Shown here: in pieces, positions 38,006-52,679 of the stretch
Layout of the letters: every line of letters starts with the position of its first letter
Numbering within the stretch: position 1 is the stretch's first letter
Assembly: GCF_023343835.1 (NCBI RefSeq)
Contig: NC_064439.1
Span: forward strand, 21,089,433-21,153,432
Direction: 5' to 3'
DNA length: 64,000 nt
DNA from: Lagopus muta
Lineage: Eukaryota > Chordata > Aves > Galliformes > Phasianidae
The notes under the pieces: generated by a model
What the model was told of the DNA's origin: nothing
Database searches by the model: none
The model's input: only the letters and a program-made list of their open reading frames with translations
Translations under genes and position numbers: made by a program

Positions 38006-41000
38006 TTCAGACCTTTTCTCTCTGATATAACATCAGATAGAGCAGAAGAAAACTTGTATAACTTGTAACTGTCTACAGAAAGAAACAAACCCACAGATGT
38101 GTCAGAATGGTTTTGCAGGTGTCTTTGAAAGGCACAAGGGTGTTGAATGTATATTGGAATTTTGAATTGCTCAGCAGTGGTGTTTATATATTATCAAACA
38201 AAGGGAGGTACTCTCTAAAGGGAAACCAACATAAAATATTTTCATGCCTAAGTGTCTTCACCAGCCCAAGCGTCTGTGATAGGAACAAATATCTGTGTTG
38301 AACACTAGGTAGAAAACCTGTTATGGATTCTCCTTGTGGGACTGCCCTCTGCTTTCCCACTCTGCACTCTATCATGGGCTTACATTTTTTAGAAGAAGCT
38401 GAGGCCTAATAACACTTCTGCATTTACCACTAATTGTAACTTCTCTATAGAATAAAACAGAGTGGATACTGAGACCAGGATCCTATCAGAGGAACTCTGC
38501 CACCATGTCTGCACAGCAAAAATGGAAGCAACAGAGCCGTGCAGGCAAATGCAGACACTGACAATGTTTTCCCCCATGGCCACACTCTTTCTTCCACCTT
38601 GAAACAAGGGAGCCTTTTCCTAACTGGCTGCTGGGAGCACTGCCCATATTCTGTTGATCCCCAAACTGTAACTGGGCTTTGTGACAATGGCAGGGACCAC
38701 AACCCAAAATTGTGCTGGGAAGCACTGTAAAAACAAAACAGTATTGACAGTTTCATACAAGTGCTTGAGTCATGTCATGGCTCTACTTGGCTACCAGCCT
38801 TGGTTCCAGCTCCAGTAAGGGTGTGCTGAAGATAGGGCTGTACCTTGGATTGTGTTGTGATATCCAAAGACTGATGAGTAGCATCTGCATCTCCTGACAG
38901 CAGGCTGCTGGGTGGACAAGATGGAGTGGCTACATGCATTACAAACAGAATTATAAGTCTGTCTTGAGCCTCCAATAGGCAGAGTACTGGTATGTGTGGC
39001 GTGCATGTGCTAGCTGAATGGTACACAGCTCAACTTCGCTACTTGGACAATAAGTTTCAAAGATAAAGAGCGGGTTTGAGAACATTTATGAATCATAATG
39101 AGTTTATTGGAGTGCTTTACACAGTTCCTTCAAGCATTTTTAAATGCGCAAGCAACAGAAGCACCCAGAGGCCATCGACTCAGGGGAAGATTTTAGCTTG
39201 TGTAAATCAATGTGGCTAATTGATTGCCGTTTGCAAGACTTATTTATGTCAGTGTGGTTCTGGTCCTCAGATTTTGTTTAGACCTCATATTAGTTGATAA
39301 TAATAAATATCTTAGTATTAGCTCAGTATCTGCTATTAGGCTAGTAACTTGCTCTGTGCTGTTACATTTTTGCGTACAAGTTGGTGACTAGGCTAGCTAA
39401 CAGCAGTTGTTGACACAGTGATTATTTTCCTGTGTGTGACTGTTAGGTTTATTTTGGAATCTAATGCACAATATTTTATTAACAATGTAAAATTGAGTTT
39501 TCTGGGCTTATATATTTAACTGCCCCATGAGGGATTTCTGTTAGTTTGTTTTCTTCTTGGACTGCAGTGTTACTATGCCGGTACTTTCTTCTAACATAAT
39601 ATGTACCAGATTATCCATTATCCATAGGGCTGCTTGAGGAGTAATTGTGCTCTAAATGACTTCAATGAGACTTTGTGCTTTGGTAAAGTAGAAGACAATA
39701 AGATATGGTCTCTTCACAAGAGTGTAAATTTACCTTGCTTTTTCAGTTGTGCAGATGAGTGCAGAGCAGGCTGCTGTCTCAGCTGGGGTACCTGGAAGCT
39801 TCCAGCATTGCAGCTCAGTATTGGGAAGCAGTGGAGGACAGTGCTTTGCTAGGCAAGAGGGGCTCACCTTCATGTAATCTCATTCCTTCACACTGTTGGT
39901 GATACCATTAGACAAGTGGGAGATGGAGGTGTTTTGTTTTTTACCCATTGTTAGTAAGTTCCACTGTTATACTAAGGGATGATTTGGTAAGTCTGGAAAG
40001 TTGCTGCTAGAAAACTACATCAGGAAAATTGCATCTAAGTGGATACCAGAGGTTTTATGAGATTGCTTTGGTTTTTCTAACTGAGGTGTATACATACAAA
40101 CACTCTGCGTGTCCTGTTGCCATGTCCGATGACAGCGCTACACCAGGTTCACTGTGATAGCTTAATGGTCACTTCTCTCTGTATCCATCAGAGCATTCAG
40201 GAGGTAAGCTGCAGAAGAACATGAAAGCCAGAGCTGTGAAGGACTGGGTTGCTCATCCTGCCTTTCTGAGATGCACTGAGTGTCACTACTGGTTGCATAG
40301 GTTGGGGGTGCTGTGGAGGACTGCCTTGGGAAGGTAAAAGGGAAAGGGAAATAGGGGAAACTAAATATGCAAAAATAGACACATTTTTAGCCATTGGTTT
40401 TGTTCTTTTACTGATAGCATGCTAGATAAAAAGCATTCAGCTGTGACCAAGGGTCTGCAGCATGACAGTAGATCTAAAATAATTGACACAAAAAAGTAGA
40501 AGGTTTGGAAAATGGAATTTTGGCAGTTGTGTGTGAGGATATTTTTGCTCACTCTGTAGCTGGTTAATGAACTGGGCTACAACTACAGCTGGAAACAGGC
40601 TGCAGCCTCATTGTGATGTTTATCCTGCAGACACTGGTCTGCTTCTATCCTCAGACACCTGAGAGACACAGATATGTGTTATATAGGATTTTGAATATTT
40701 TGTGTGCTGTTAGTCTGCGTATGGTGATTTTCAGGCAACGTGATGAAAGAAAGACTGCTTTCAGTATGTGTATGTGATTTGTTTTAGTGCTAGAAACATC
40801 TCCTTGACTGTTTGTAATTCCAGTTTTTTTTCTAAAGGTGTGTAAACTATAAACTGTTGCTCTGTTAGTACGATGCTTACTGTATCACAAACTAAAATTC
40901 TAACAAAGTGCCGCTTTTGTCAGGAGCAAAAGAAGGGTTCCCTTCTTCAGGTATGGTGCTGGGAATGACTTTGTGCAAAGGAGGGGATGAATCAATAGCT

Positions 41001-42988
41001 TTTTCAGTTGCAGGAGCACAAATTTGATGGTAGATATGTCCCTAGGAAGTGTAGTTTTTAGCCGGATGTGCAATAATTTGTGTCTGAACCATTTGTTAGT
41101 ATTGGCAAAGTGTCACATGTGCTCTGAGTGCTTGTGGCAGGCTGGGGACAAGCATTCAGCAGCAGGTTGCTTCTTCACCCCTGCACAGAGGGTTGGCATT
41201 TGTACGCAACAAGAGGCTGTAAAGGCACATTATTTCCCCTGTAGCTAGTACAAGAATTAATCTGTGCTACTTGTAGCAGTTTCAAGGAATTTTACTGAGC
41301 TTGGTTCTTATGGTTTTCAGCAAAATCTCTCGTAAAAATGTTTATGGGGAATTTCCCATGCAATTAATCTGCCATGCAGAGTGACACATGTCACCTCCTT
41401 GAACATTTTTGTGCTCCCAGAGGGATTTAAGAATAAGCACTAATATAAAGTACAAAATTAATGCATCAAATTAATTTTATGCTGTGCACACACAGTGATG
41501 TATAATGTGAATTAAGGGCTTGATCTTGCATGTGCTGAAATTGAGAAGATTTCTCGGTGTTATTTTGGTTTATAAATGGCATATAGGAGGTCTTGATTTT
41601 TTGTTGATGATATACAAAATCATCCTATTAAGTAATCATAGACACAGTGAATTAACAATGGTGTCAAAGAGGATTCATTAGATAATACCAGTTATTTATG
41701 ATAATGCCAGTTATCTACCAACATTTTTATTTTTCATGAAGAAGAAATACATTTCTAGTCCTGTAACTATTTTCTGAAGCAAAAAGATAGATTACATTCA
41801 GATCACTGTATATGGTAATTGTGGATTTGCTTGCTACCATAATTGGCTTAGGTTAATGCTAAGTGGTTGTACAGCTGTGTTCATTTTAACTGATCTTTAA
41901 GGCTGAGATGCTTAGAGGTCTTCAAAGTAAGTTAATTCTGCAGGTGTAGTGATCTGTTATATGATCAAATCTCTCATACAAAAACATCAGAAATTGTAAT
42001 CCACTATTCGGAATTGTCATCAGGAATATATGTTTCTAAACTTCAAACAAGATATACAGTCAGCACTATTATATATTGAGAATAAACATGTAGTGAAATG
42101 TATTACCGCAAAGGACTGTGCCTAAGATGTAGGATACCCAACAGTATTCCTTTAAAAACTATCATTCCTTCATTAAGATTTTGCCTTTTCTCAAAATTAG
42201 ACACATGTAACACATTGTAGAAGTTGGCTGATTAATTTTTGTAGAATTTTTGTGACAGAAGAGTTTCCCATTAATAACAAGATCATGTCATTATTTTTTT
42301 TTCCTGTATTCTCAAAAGAAGAAAGTATCAAAATGATGGTCATATCAGATGGTTCAAAATTTAGGCCAGCGACTTCTGTTGGTTTTCGAAATACAGATTT
42401 GCTGTGCTCTTTCTTGAAGGGAAAACAATGTGTTTTACACATGCACAGTGACTTCCCATGCTAAATCAGCTTGGATTAAAGGCACTGAATGTTCTCTGGC
42501 AGAAAGCTTTGAACCTAAATTCGACTGAAGCCCTCCTCGCTGCAGCCTGAGGATAGCAGGAGGAACACAGCCGCGTTTTCACAGAATACTGGAAATTTTG
42601 TAGACATCTGACTGCCTCTCTTTGCCTCAGTTTCATGCATTAATTTGGTAAAAATACATCCAGCAAGCCTGGAGAAGGAAAAGATAAGAGAAAAGCAAAG
42701 CAATAACTCTGTATGAAGGAACGCTTGCTTGCTTCCATTATATCCCCCTAGTTGTTCCTAGAAAGATGTGTGCTTTGCTCTTAATGATGTGTGATGGCTC
42801 AATGCAGAATGCACACACACTGAGCTGCTAAATGGGGCAGGGCAGAGAGCAGGAGGGGACACGGAGGCCAAGGCACTGCAGCCCCCTCCCACGTGGAGTG
42901 GCCTGTGTGGTGGTGGAGGTGTGGTGGAGGGCCTTCAGGTGGTACTGGTGGGGGAGGTTCCAATGGATTGAGGTTAAGCAGAAAACCC
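38006..42988. other. Intron 1, nothing recognised
   Basis: Overlapping short frames around 38389-39026 on both strands reflect a modest rise in GC rather than a gene. A purine-rich GC patch (42833-42960) directly abuts the CR1 copy at 42989. Confidence 0.55.
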
Positions 42989-43452
42989 AATCATAGAATC
43001 ATAGAATGGTTTAGGTTGGAAGGGACCTTTAAAATCATCTAGTTCAACCCCTCTGATATAGGCAGGGACACCTCCCTCTAGACCATGCTGGTCACAACCC
43101 CATCTAGCCTGGTCTTGAATGCCTCCAGGGACAGGGCACCCACAGCCTCACTGGGCAGCCTGTTCCAGTGTCTCACCACCCTCACAGTGAATAATTTATT
43201 CCTGATATCTAGTCTAAATCTATGCTCTTCAGTTTAAAGCCATCTCCCCCCATCCTGTAGCTACATGCCCTATAAAAAGCCCCTCTCCAGCTTTGCTGTT
43301 GGGCCCCCTTCAGGTATTGGAAGGCTGTGGTAAGTTCTTCTTGGAGTCTTCTCTTGTCCAGGCTGAAGAGCCCCAGCTCTCGTAGGGGAGGTGCTCCAGC
43401 CTTCTGTTCATCTTCATGGCTCTCCTCTGGACCCACTCCAAGAACACTCTGT
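42989..43452 (-). mobile_element. CR1 LINE 3' fragment
   Basis: About 460 bp of reverse-strand CR1 from AATCATAGAATCATAGAATGG through CACTGGGCAGCCTGTTCCAG and CAGGCTGAAGAGCCCCAGC to CTGGACCCACTCCAAGAAC. It has the full diagnostic 3' repeat and is among the better preserved copies. The minus-strand frame at 43209-43550 is mostly this element. Confidence 0.94.
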
Positions 43453-44522
43453 AAGGTACGCGATATGTAAATGTTGCTACCAATTTTATAAGACATATGG
43501 GAAAAGGAAATGATGTTTTCATTAAAGCTGAGGAAGAAGGGATCTGACATTTTGGTAAAATGTGGTATTCCTATTGGAAAGGGAAGAAGTATATGTGGGG
43601 AAATTAATGTATAAGCTCAATATATATATTATGTTGCTCTAAATTCATTTTATATTAATATTAATGTCTAAGTATATGGCTAACAGTTTCTCACATCACT
43701 TTGTGAGAGCAGTGTTAGCAATATTCACCTGGGTCCAGTAGCAACACACCTATCTGCTTCACTTGACATCTCTTGGCTCTGATAATTTTAATGAGATTTC
43801 CCAATATGTGAAGCTCTGCGTGCACTTAAATGTTATCTAGCTAGTAGCTGACTTTATGAAAAAAAATTAGAGTGACCTTGCTAACGAAGGAGAAAATTCT
43901 AGCAGAAGTGAGGCAGTATAGTCTGTATCAGCTCAGGATAGTCTAATAGGGCACTGATATCTTGTGTGCTATTTAAAAACAAATATGCCTGGAAAATCAG
44001 TGTGGGCGGTCAGTCCCACGTCATATGCTTTGAGTTTACAAGGTGTGATGTGATTCCAGGCTGGTGCCATGTCACCTCCTTCAGCTGGGATTTGTTCGTG
44101 CAGGTGAAATGAACTTAATGCTAGAGTTCTTGAGCAGCTGAGAGTGCAGAGGGGTGGCATGTGGTTGTTCCTGGCCATGTGGGCATAATTCCAAAATTTC
44201 AAATGCAGGGAGGAGGTGCTGGCTTACAGGTACGTCTAGGCAGGGTTGGTACTCTTGGTACTGCTCTGGGACAGTCTTTCCTACAGTTTTGGTACCTTGA
44301 GATGGATCAGTGGAGGAGGTGTGGAATCTTGTTTGGTCAAGGCCTTAAAATCTAAGTGTTTTAGATACCTGTGTGTGGGTTTCATTTTGTGCCTTTGTTT
44401 TTAACTTCACTAAATCTGTCTTTCAAAGATAAAACAAAGTTTTTGATTTGTCTATTTTCCTCACTCCACACACTCCTTAAATATGTGATATCTTGGAAAA
44501 CAGGAACTCTTAAGTTACCCAC
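43453..44522. other. Intron 1, nothing recognised
   Basis: About 1 kb between a CR1 copy and LTR copy 3, with a GC-richer patch near 44040-44340. No feature was supported. Confidence 0.55.
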
Positions 44523-44787
44523 TGTAGCAGAGATGCTAAGTCAGGGTTTGAACCAGTGATTGAGCACCTGGTGGGAAGGCAGGGCCAGCCCAGGGGATCT
44601 CAGATGCAACCATTGTACCCAGACCTCATTGGCAGTGGAGGCAGGGGTATCTTGCTGGAGATCCCTGTGTACCTGAGGCCTTCGGGAGGTAAGCAGCTTC
44701 TTTCCTTCGTTTCATGTGCCCATGCTGTTGCTGTGGCCTAGAACTTAGCTGCTCTGCTGTCATTGCTGTGCTTACCATCGTGTTACA
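44523..44787 (+). mobile_element. Solo LTR (copy 3), ERVL-like, with 5-bp target duplication
   Basis: The 265-bp element starts TGTAGCAG and ends CGTGTTACA, with CCCAC on both sides (44518-44522 and 44788-44792). It shares TGCTAAGTCA, TGAACCAGTGATTGAGCACC and GGAAGGCAGGGCCAGCCCAGG with copy 2. It is shorter because the region around the TATA-like box is deleted (CAGACCTCATTGGCAGTGGAGG in place of CATTTAAGGGTTGG). Sense-oriented in ZNF804B intron 1. Confidence 0.75.
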
Positions 44788-47700
44788 CCCACTCATCTTT
44801 TTCTGAGGAAAATGCACAATAATGAGTAGTTATTTACCTTTGTTACATTGCCTTCTTTGGAATGGGCTCAAAAGCTACAGATCAGTGGAAATGGGGAATC
44901 TTTTCCTTTGCATGTAGGCAGAGATAATGTCAATGCAGTCTATGGGCTCAAACAGAGAGTCACAATTTTAGTGCACAGAAGCTATAACCAGACATAATCA
45001 GATAAACTGGAGCCAGCTTATGTGGATGTATTGTGATTGTATTAATGCTCTGTACCAGGTGCTGAAGTATTCTGGTTTATGCAGAGAACCCTTATGGGCA
45101 CAAATTAGGGTATGTAATATGCTATACAGAAGCCTTTTCCTGATGCTTCCCAGGAAGAGTGATGCAGTGTGACCACGAGCTCTAGGTCTTCCTTAAGGGT
45201 GTCCCATGATTTTCCACTGGGGGCTGCGCTGAACATTCCCCTTTACCCCTACAGGCACCCTCCAGTCATCAGGACTTCTACTGGCAACTGGATAAAGTAT
45301 AAATTAGTTCTCATCACACTCCACTTTCAAGATTTTTTTCTTTTTGTGTAATCAAAAGCTGAAATCATTGGGAAGAATTCCTTATAGGCTGCAGTGAGCA
45401 AGGAGTCCAGGTGCAGCTTGTAATGAGGGCTATCCCATGTGCTTGGGATTTGTGTGGTTTGGGAAGTAGGCTTGGCTTTGAAAACAGCAGTTTAGCATGC
45501 ATTTGTATGCAGGTTGTGTACTATTTATGTAGTACACATATAAACAACAGCAAAATGTGATGTAATGTAATGAAAAGCATTTATCCAGTATCACCTCATT
45601 TTGTTGATTGTTGTATTCCTGGGCCATCAATAATAAGAATCTCTGAAAAAAAGTGCATGTTTCTTCCCTGTGCCCAAGACATTAATGGTTATCAATAACA
45701 CCGGGCTGCTGAAGTCAGCTTAAATGGTAAGAATACTTTTCATGAAAACAGTGATGGGTAAAAACAGACTGAGTTTGAAATTCAGTGCAGGCATATGCTT
45801 CAGGCTAGGCTGAGAAGTTAGCTGTCTAGGGACCTATGTGTTGCTCCTGATGGTGAAAGACTGGAAAATGACTAATCACAGTGCTGGCTAAATGTGCAAC
45901 AGGCAGACTTGCATTAGATATTAAGATATTCCCTTTGTTTCTGCAGATTGGAAGTTACAAGGTACCACTGTTTTCCTCAGAAAAATGAGGACTCTAAGAA
46001 TTAATAGTTCCTCGTAAAAATTGCAGTATAAGCATAAACCAAAGCCATTGTTCTAAAAATTTCACATTAACTGTAGCATGTTAACAGCTTTTCATCTGTA
46101 TTTGGTTTTGGGGATGGACCCTTTAAAATGAACAGTCAAATTAGCAGAATTTTGGCCTGTCAAACTCACGGGTATCGAAGTTAAAGATAGGAAAAGAAGA
46201 CAGAAAGTCTCATGCTCCATGTGTATTTACATCTTGCTGCTTCCTTTAGCACACCCAGAAGAAAGCTCTGTTAACTTGTACTGAGGAGGAATTTGATTTT
46301 CTGCTTCAGAAAAAAATATTTCTGCAGGTGGTAGGACAGGTGATTCTCATACCCTGTCTATCTCTACTCTTAGGGATACTACCTCAACCTCTTACTCTAC
46401 TTTTTGAAAATGAGATTAAATCTCACAAGCATTAATTGAATGAATAGGATTACCTGCATGAATAAAAGTCAAAGCATTACTTACAAGCATAAAGTCAAAG
46501 CAAGAAGCTATTAGTATTGATCTAATCCCCACTTTTTTCTTCAAATATTCACCCTTTTTCTTTTTTTGACAAGTTATTTCTTACTGTTAAATCAGCTATA
46601 TATAAAAATGCCTTTTTTCTTTAAAGAAACTTCAAAACATCTTTTTGCATTCAGATAAAAATTGCCTGAGTTATACAAGTGTTACAGGGAGTTAAAATTC
46701 TCTTTCAAGATTTACAAGGAGAGATTTTTACAAATGCTGTATATATGGGTATACAGTTTTCCGAGTGTATCATTAAAGTACAGAACGCTATGTTTAATAT
46801 TCCCCTGATACCACAAAAGAGGGTTTAAAACTTTCCAAATTGTCTTTAATGAGCTTTAACTTTAAACTTCTGAAGGCAGTTTGATGCAATAGAGGATCCC
46901 TGTTTTATGGGATTAAGTAAAACATAGCTTCTCCAGGACGTGTTTCTATGGCTATATTTTGTGATGAGTTTTACTTATTTACTGTTTTAATATGATCCTT
47001 CCTCCATATTACCCAGTGAACTCAAGTTATGTATTTTGGGGTAATTACTTCAGAAGTTTACACCTTGAAGGAGATTTCATGCAGGCAAGAATTTAACATA
47101 TGAGTTTTGCTAATCATCTGAATGTTGATCAAGCTATTTCAAACTCTTGATTTTTATGTTGCTTAAGATTTCAGCACAAATAAAGATAATTTGACTTTTT
47201 CTTGTAGCTAACTTTTATCTCATCAGCCATCTTTAGCTTCACTAGTAATGTTTTCGCCTTGTTTTTGTAGTATCTGAGTGCTTGCTGGGAGAAAAAATTT
47301 GGCTGTGATGTTTGTAACTTTCCAGCAAGATTCAGAAATGAGCTCGCTTTTCATATAGTAATTACTTAATTGTAGAGAATATTGAACATTATGATTAAAA
47401 AAAGTTCTTTGTGCCAAATGGCCTAGATCATGAAATATAGGATATTTAATGATTACTGAGTTTATTAGAAATGAATAGATATCCAGATAGAAAATACATA
47501 TCCAGAATTTCACCTTGGCTCATCCAGGTTTATACCCATACAGTCCTGTTGATGTCACTGCTGTTTTTCAGTAATATAATGACTATCTCTTCAGTTTGGA
47601 GGGAGTGCCTTGCACTGTGCTAATATGGCTTACAGCAGGTCTGTTAATCTGACATATTTATGCCTGTGTTGCATCTGGAAGTATGGGGTTGTGATGCAGT

Positions 47701-48517
47701 ACCATTATAGGGGGCATTTTTCTATTTTTATGTATCTTTAATTTCAGCATCTGAAATTTGAAGTATGGTGAGCCATTGATGAGGCTTTGTTACAGCGTTG
47801 CATCTTTGTGCAAGAGGGTTGGTACTTAAAATGTGAACTTTCAATAATTCTAGTGCATGGTGTAACTGGTGTAAAGTAGATGATTTCTGGGGAACAGTTC
47901 TTAGCTTCCCTGAGGTTCAGCCTATATGCTGTTTCCATTTTCTGGCCTCTTTGACCATCCTACAGTTGTGTCATCCTTTAGTGACAACAGAAATTCTATC
48001 GAGAAGCTTAATTTTTTCCACCCGTGGCAAAGAATATGTAGAAACCTGAAAACAGAGCTTCCCAGAACCAGCATCTCACAGAATGATTTTGTCAACTGCT
48101 GCACTACACTGTACTCCTGGCTTTAGATACATTTCCTTTGGATGAGTGTAAATCACTTGTAAGCTGTCTTGTAACTGTTAACAAGCAAGTGCCAGGCAGG
48201 AGAAGAGCAGTAAGGAGGTTCTCCAAATGGTTTGAATTGCTCTGGAGCTCAGAAAGGAGCCTGCTTCTGCCTGCGGACATCATTCTAGCTCTGTACAACA
48301 TCCTTTTATTGACTTCAAGTAAGACATGAGACAGAGGGGAAAAAATATCCAACCTTTTAAGGCAAAATAACATACCAAGAATCTTTTCAAGTGATTCAGC
48401 CAGACTGTTTTGTCTGGTAGAGGTGAGAGCTGCTCCTCACACTGTTTATTGTAAAGGCATAACAACAGATAAAACTTAGCATATTGGTAACTTCAAGGTG
48501 CTGCTTCTGCTATTTGG

Positions 48518-48554
48518 AAAACAAACAAACAAACAAAAACAAACAAACAAAAAA
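48518..48554 (+). repeat. (CAAA)n microsatellite
   Basis: ACAAACAAACAAACAAAA followed by a further ACAAACAAACAAAAAA block, in intron 1. Confidence 0.9.
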
Positions 48555-49749
48555 CCACCCAAGCACTAGAAGGAATAAAGTTGTGCATGAAAGTAAAAAT
48601 TAGGTTTTAATTTTGCATTACAGGAAGCAGTTTCAGCGAAGTTTGTCATCATCTGCTAGATGCTGGGAGTTTACATGAAATGGTTTACTAGTTGAAGGTT
48701 TGGACAAATGCTTAAAACTCTGAATCACAGTGCAGCACTAATGGGTCCCTTGGCTCAAAGACTGCTGGGAAGAAAATAAATGGGAAAGCAGAGTGAAATG
48801 ATCCCTCTTCTCTACAAGTGGTTCCCAACATTCACATCTTTATTGCTCTTTCCTGTGATTGGGTAGGCAAGCTTCTAGGTTTTTCACAGGAATCTTACAT
48901 CTGCTTTAAATAATGCGTTTTTTAAAAAAAATTGGAGTTTATTAGCCATAGGAGTTCTTAAAACAGTGAGCAATGTAATGTTAAAATAGACATAGCTCTT
49001 TTTTTTCTTTCCATCCAACTCAATATCTGACTTATTGCATACAGACTTGTATGAAAAGCTTTAGAAGTTGCTCCAATAAAAGGTCAGTCTGATTTTTATT
49101 TTTTTTTATGATTAATCTCTAATTGTTTTAAATCTTTCCATAGTTAAATGCTTGAGAACAAGGTTATTAACTAGTGCTTACATAAGTCTACTTTAAGACA
49201 AGTTTAGGGTTAAAAGAGAAAAAATAATCCCATGGAGCTGTTTGTTGTCTACAAATGACAGGTGCTAGCTCAGAATAATGCTATTCCTAAACCTAATACA
49301 TACAGTATGACTTCTCAGAACATACTCTCCCTTTGTAAACAAAAAAACAGATCAGGTAACTTTATTCCTTCTCCTCCTTGCCAACTCCCCCCACCATTGT
49401 TCTTGTGCCTGGTAAATACTCTGTAAATATAACTTCTTGATAAAGTGGAAGAACTGCTTTTGATGAATTATCTTCTTGTGAAAACATCTTAAGAACTACT
49501 GGAAAGGATCAGAGCTGCAAATTAGCCAGTACAAATTGATTTTAGCTTTCATTTGTCTTGTGTTTGAATTCTAGTAATGACTACTGGTCTTGTACACTAC
49601 TACGATCAGTGTAATATGGGTGGGTTATTCCCAACCACCAAATTCACAATTCCATAACTCGTTTGCTGAGAAAAATGCTGCAGCCCTACTTACCTCGTGC
49701 CTCCTTGTCCTTTGCTTAGGTACACAGGTGCTTTCTGATTTTGGAGAAG

Positions 49750-49771
49750 AAAAAAAAAAAAAAAAAAAAAA
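49750..49771 (+). repeat. A22 homopolymer
   Basis: A run of 22 As in intron 1. The Lys string in the frame 49590-49862 is due to it. It is not obviously attached to any retrotransposon body. Confidence 0.9.
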
Positions 49772-52679
49772 GATAGTCTTTATTTATGTAGATTTCTTTA
49801 AAACTTCAGCTACAACACTAAATTCCAGTGACAGCTTTTTTTTGTTTTGTTTGTTTGTTTAGTCACAAATGCAAACGTGGATTTAAGAATCTGAACTACT
49901 GACTCCATCGATAGAATTTGACTGTTTTCCTAGCAGAAATCAAAGTGGTCTAAAAATAATTTTCTCAAATAATTAGTAATTTTTTTTGTTTCAAGATGTC
50001 CCCCTCTAAGAAATAAACAAATAATAATGATTCAAAGATACAGGAAGTGAGTCCCTCTCATTCCTGATGAATTTTAACAGAAGGGCCATATGCCCACCTG
50101 CTGGTGCTGTGGGCTGCTCACTGGAGGTAGCTGCTTCCTTATTTGTTCCTCCATGTCAGTAAGGATTTCCCTGTCTCATATGAAGAGGGATATTGTTTGG
50201 TACAGCCCAGGAGAAATTTTTCCTCACCTCATCCACAGAGATAATCAGATAATCATGAGAAGATGAGACAAAAAAGAAAACATGCATCTTTAAATGGAAG
50301 CATATCCAGTGCACTAAGAGAAAGATTGGCAAACTCTCAAGCTGATTTGCAAGGTACTTTTTTCTTTTCAAATGTGATGTTAAGTTTTTCCTGTTGAAAA
50401 TCTGTACAAGCTGGGAAATAGTAATGCAGAAAGAGGCAAAACACTGCTTGTCAGAAAGGGCATGTCATTCCTTAAGGAGGTGAGAAGTTATCACTGACTT
50501 TGAGAGGGCTCTCGTTTTTCAAGTGATCCAGAGGCTTTCTTGAGATAATGTGGCTTCCGGCCCCATGCTGTTAAAGTTCTGACTTCTGGCTTAGCTCATA
50601 ACCGTAGCAGATACTACTGTACTGATATCTAGACCTTAACTTGCAATATTCTACTTGCCTCCAGTTTGCTTGATCTCAATTTTGTTTGTGAAATAAAGTT
50701 CTAGTTTTGCCGGATCCTATCTTCCTCCCCTCTCTTCTCTTTCTCTTCTATCCTGACTTCCTGAATGTCTAATATTTTATGGTGAGTGAGTTTTCCTACA
50801 GACAGAAGAATACAGACATAAAACCAATCTAGGATATTTAGTTGTGAGGTGCTCCAAACTCAGGAGGATAAGGTTTTCAAAGATGTGCAGTAAAACTCCA
50901 AAACATTAGGTTTTCTAGAAGGCATTTATTTAAAAGCTATATTTTACCATGGAACAATTAATAATGTTGCCTTGTGGCAACAACAACAAAAAAGCAAAAC
51001 AAAATTCTTCTTTCTGTGACTTTATATATTTTTCATGCTGTTAAGTCTTACAATCACTAAGAATTCACACAAGTTTTTGGTTAGGTATGTTGTAATTTCT
51101 TAAGTTTTTAACAAATTCTTTAAATTGATCCTGTTATGTACTTGTAGGCAGAGTTAAGCTCTGTTATTTGTGATTAAACCAAGAAATTGAAGTGGGTTGA
51201 AATCAGAATAACATGAGTTCAAAGTTTGTGTTAAAATAAATAGGAAACATTTTTTGTCTGTTAGGCTTGTGGAAGAAGTAGAATTAAATTCAGCCACAGA
51301 ATACAGAAGAGCAAGATTAAATCTGTGATGCACTATGGTTTGTGAGTGGAAAAGAATGATTCCTGCATATGTTTTACAACATCTGAGTGAAAACACTGAT
51401 TCTGCAGCATTGGGATAGGAAATACAATCAGTGCAGTTGAAGCCAGCATCTATTTATCTTAAATTAATCATTTTCCAAGTAGGCAGTTGATATCCCAGTG
51501 CTGAGTGCCATCTTTTTTTTACATTCACACAGCAAGCATTAAAGCAGTGCATTGCAGGAGCTGAAATATATTGCAGTGCACAGATCACAAATACTTAAAA
51601 ATACACCAACTTTTTTCCTGTTTTGTTGACAATGAAGCTGTAACAATAATTTACGTTTTAAAATTCATAATTTTTAAACATTTAGAAACAGACACAAAAT
51701 TCTTATGGCTTTCACAAATATAAATATTGATTTTTACGATCCTTAAAAATGGGAGAAGAAAAAGAAAATACATATGGATTTCAAATTAAAATACGTTCCT
51801 TATTTGAGGTTTTAAATTCAATGAAATTTATTTCAGATTTTCTTCAGTATGGAGTCAAGCAAAAATTGGAGAGGTATTTCCTTTTGAATTTACTTAGAGA
51901 ATAAGATAAGTCAGACATGAATCTCTCACTCTGTGTTGAATAACAGGTGAAAAGCTATTATTTTTGTGTTTCAGTTTGGATACTTAGAGTTTAATTTAAG
52001 AACAGAGGAATTTGGGAGACAGTAATCCTCAAGAGACAGCTGCCTTTGAAACACAGATTCTCCTCAGCATTTGGTGTCTCATTTTCTTCTGGGGCTGAGG
52101 CTGAGGTTTTGTTGGATTTGACCTTAGATGTCATCACAGAAAATTAAATAAAAATATAATTTACTGTTTTCTACTCAGATATAGTAATCAGAAGGAACTA
52201 AAGGGAAAAGGACAGTTGTTCCTTACAAGAAAGACATGACACAGGCAAAATTTTCTTTCAAAGCCATTATTTTTTCACCCAAATACTGAAGATAAGTGAT
52301 AGTAATTGCCCACCAATGAAAGTACTTCTGGTAATGGAGCTTTGTCTAATTAATTTTAGCTGATTCTCAAATTATCACTTTTTTTTTCCTCTTCCAGTTA
52401 TTCATTACTTAAGGTTTTAAATAAAAGTTACTTAAAGTAAATGCAAGAACAAACCAGTGGAATTTAGAAGTCCTAACTGACAGCTTTTATAGCTTTTAAA
52501 CATTCAGCATCTCAGCACTTTGTTTTATCTGTAGAGTAGGATACACAGAATGTGCGCAAATACTAATTTTACAGCAAAGTTTTCATTTTGCAAACTGTCA
52601 CAGTTTGTTTGCTCTTTTCATGTGCAAGCTATGGTGCAGCAGTTCTGATGGGCTAGTCATCCTGAAAGGCGATTGTCAA

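Larger units (their letters stand above)
44788..52679. other. Intron 1, simple repeats only
   Basis: Nearly 8 kb without a recognisable transposon, unusually clean compared with the rest. Holds the (CAAA)n tract at 48518 and A22 at 49750. Frames are all under 100 codons and featureless. Confidence 0.55.

Noticed and set aside
43209..43550. 113-codon minus-strand frame
   Set aside because: Mostly antisense-oriented CR1 sequence read through the element.
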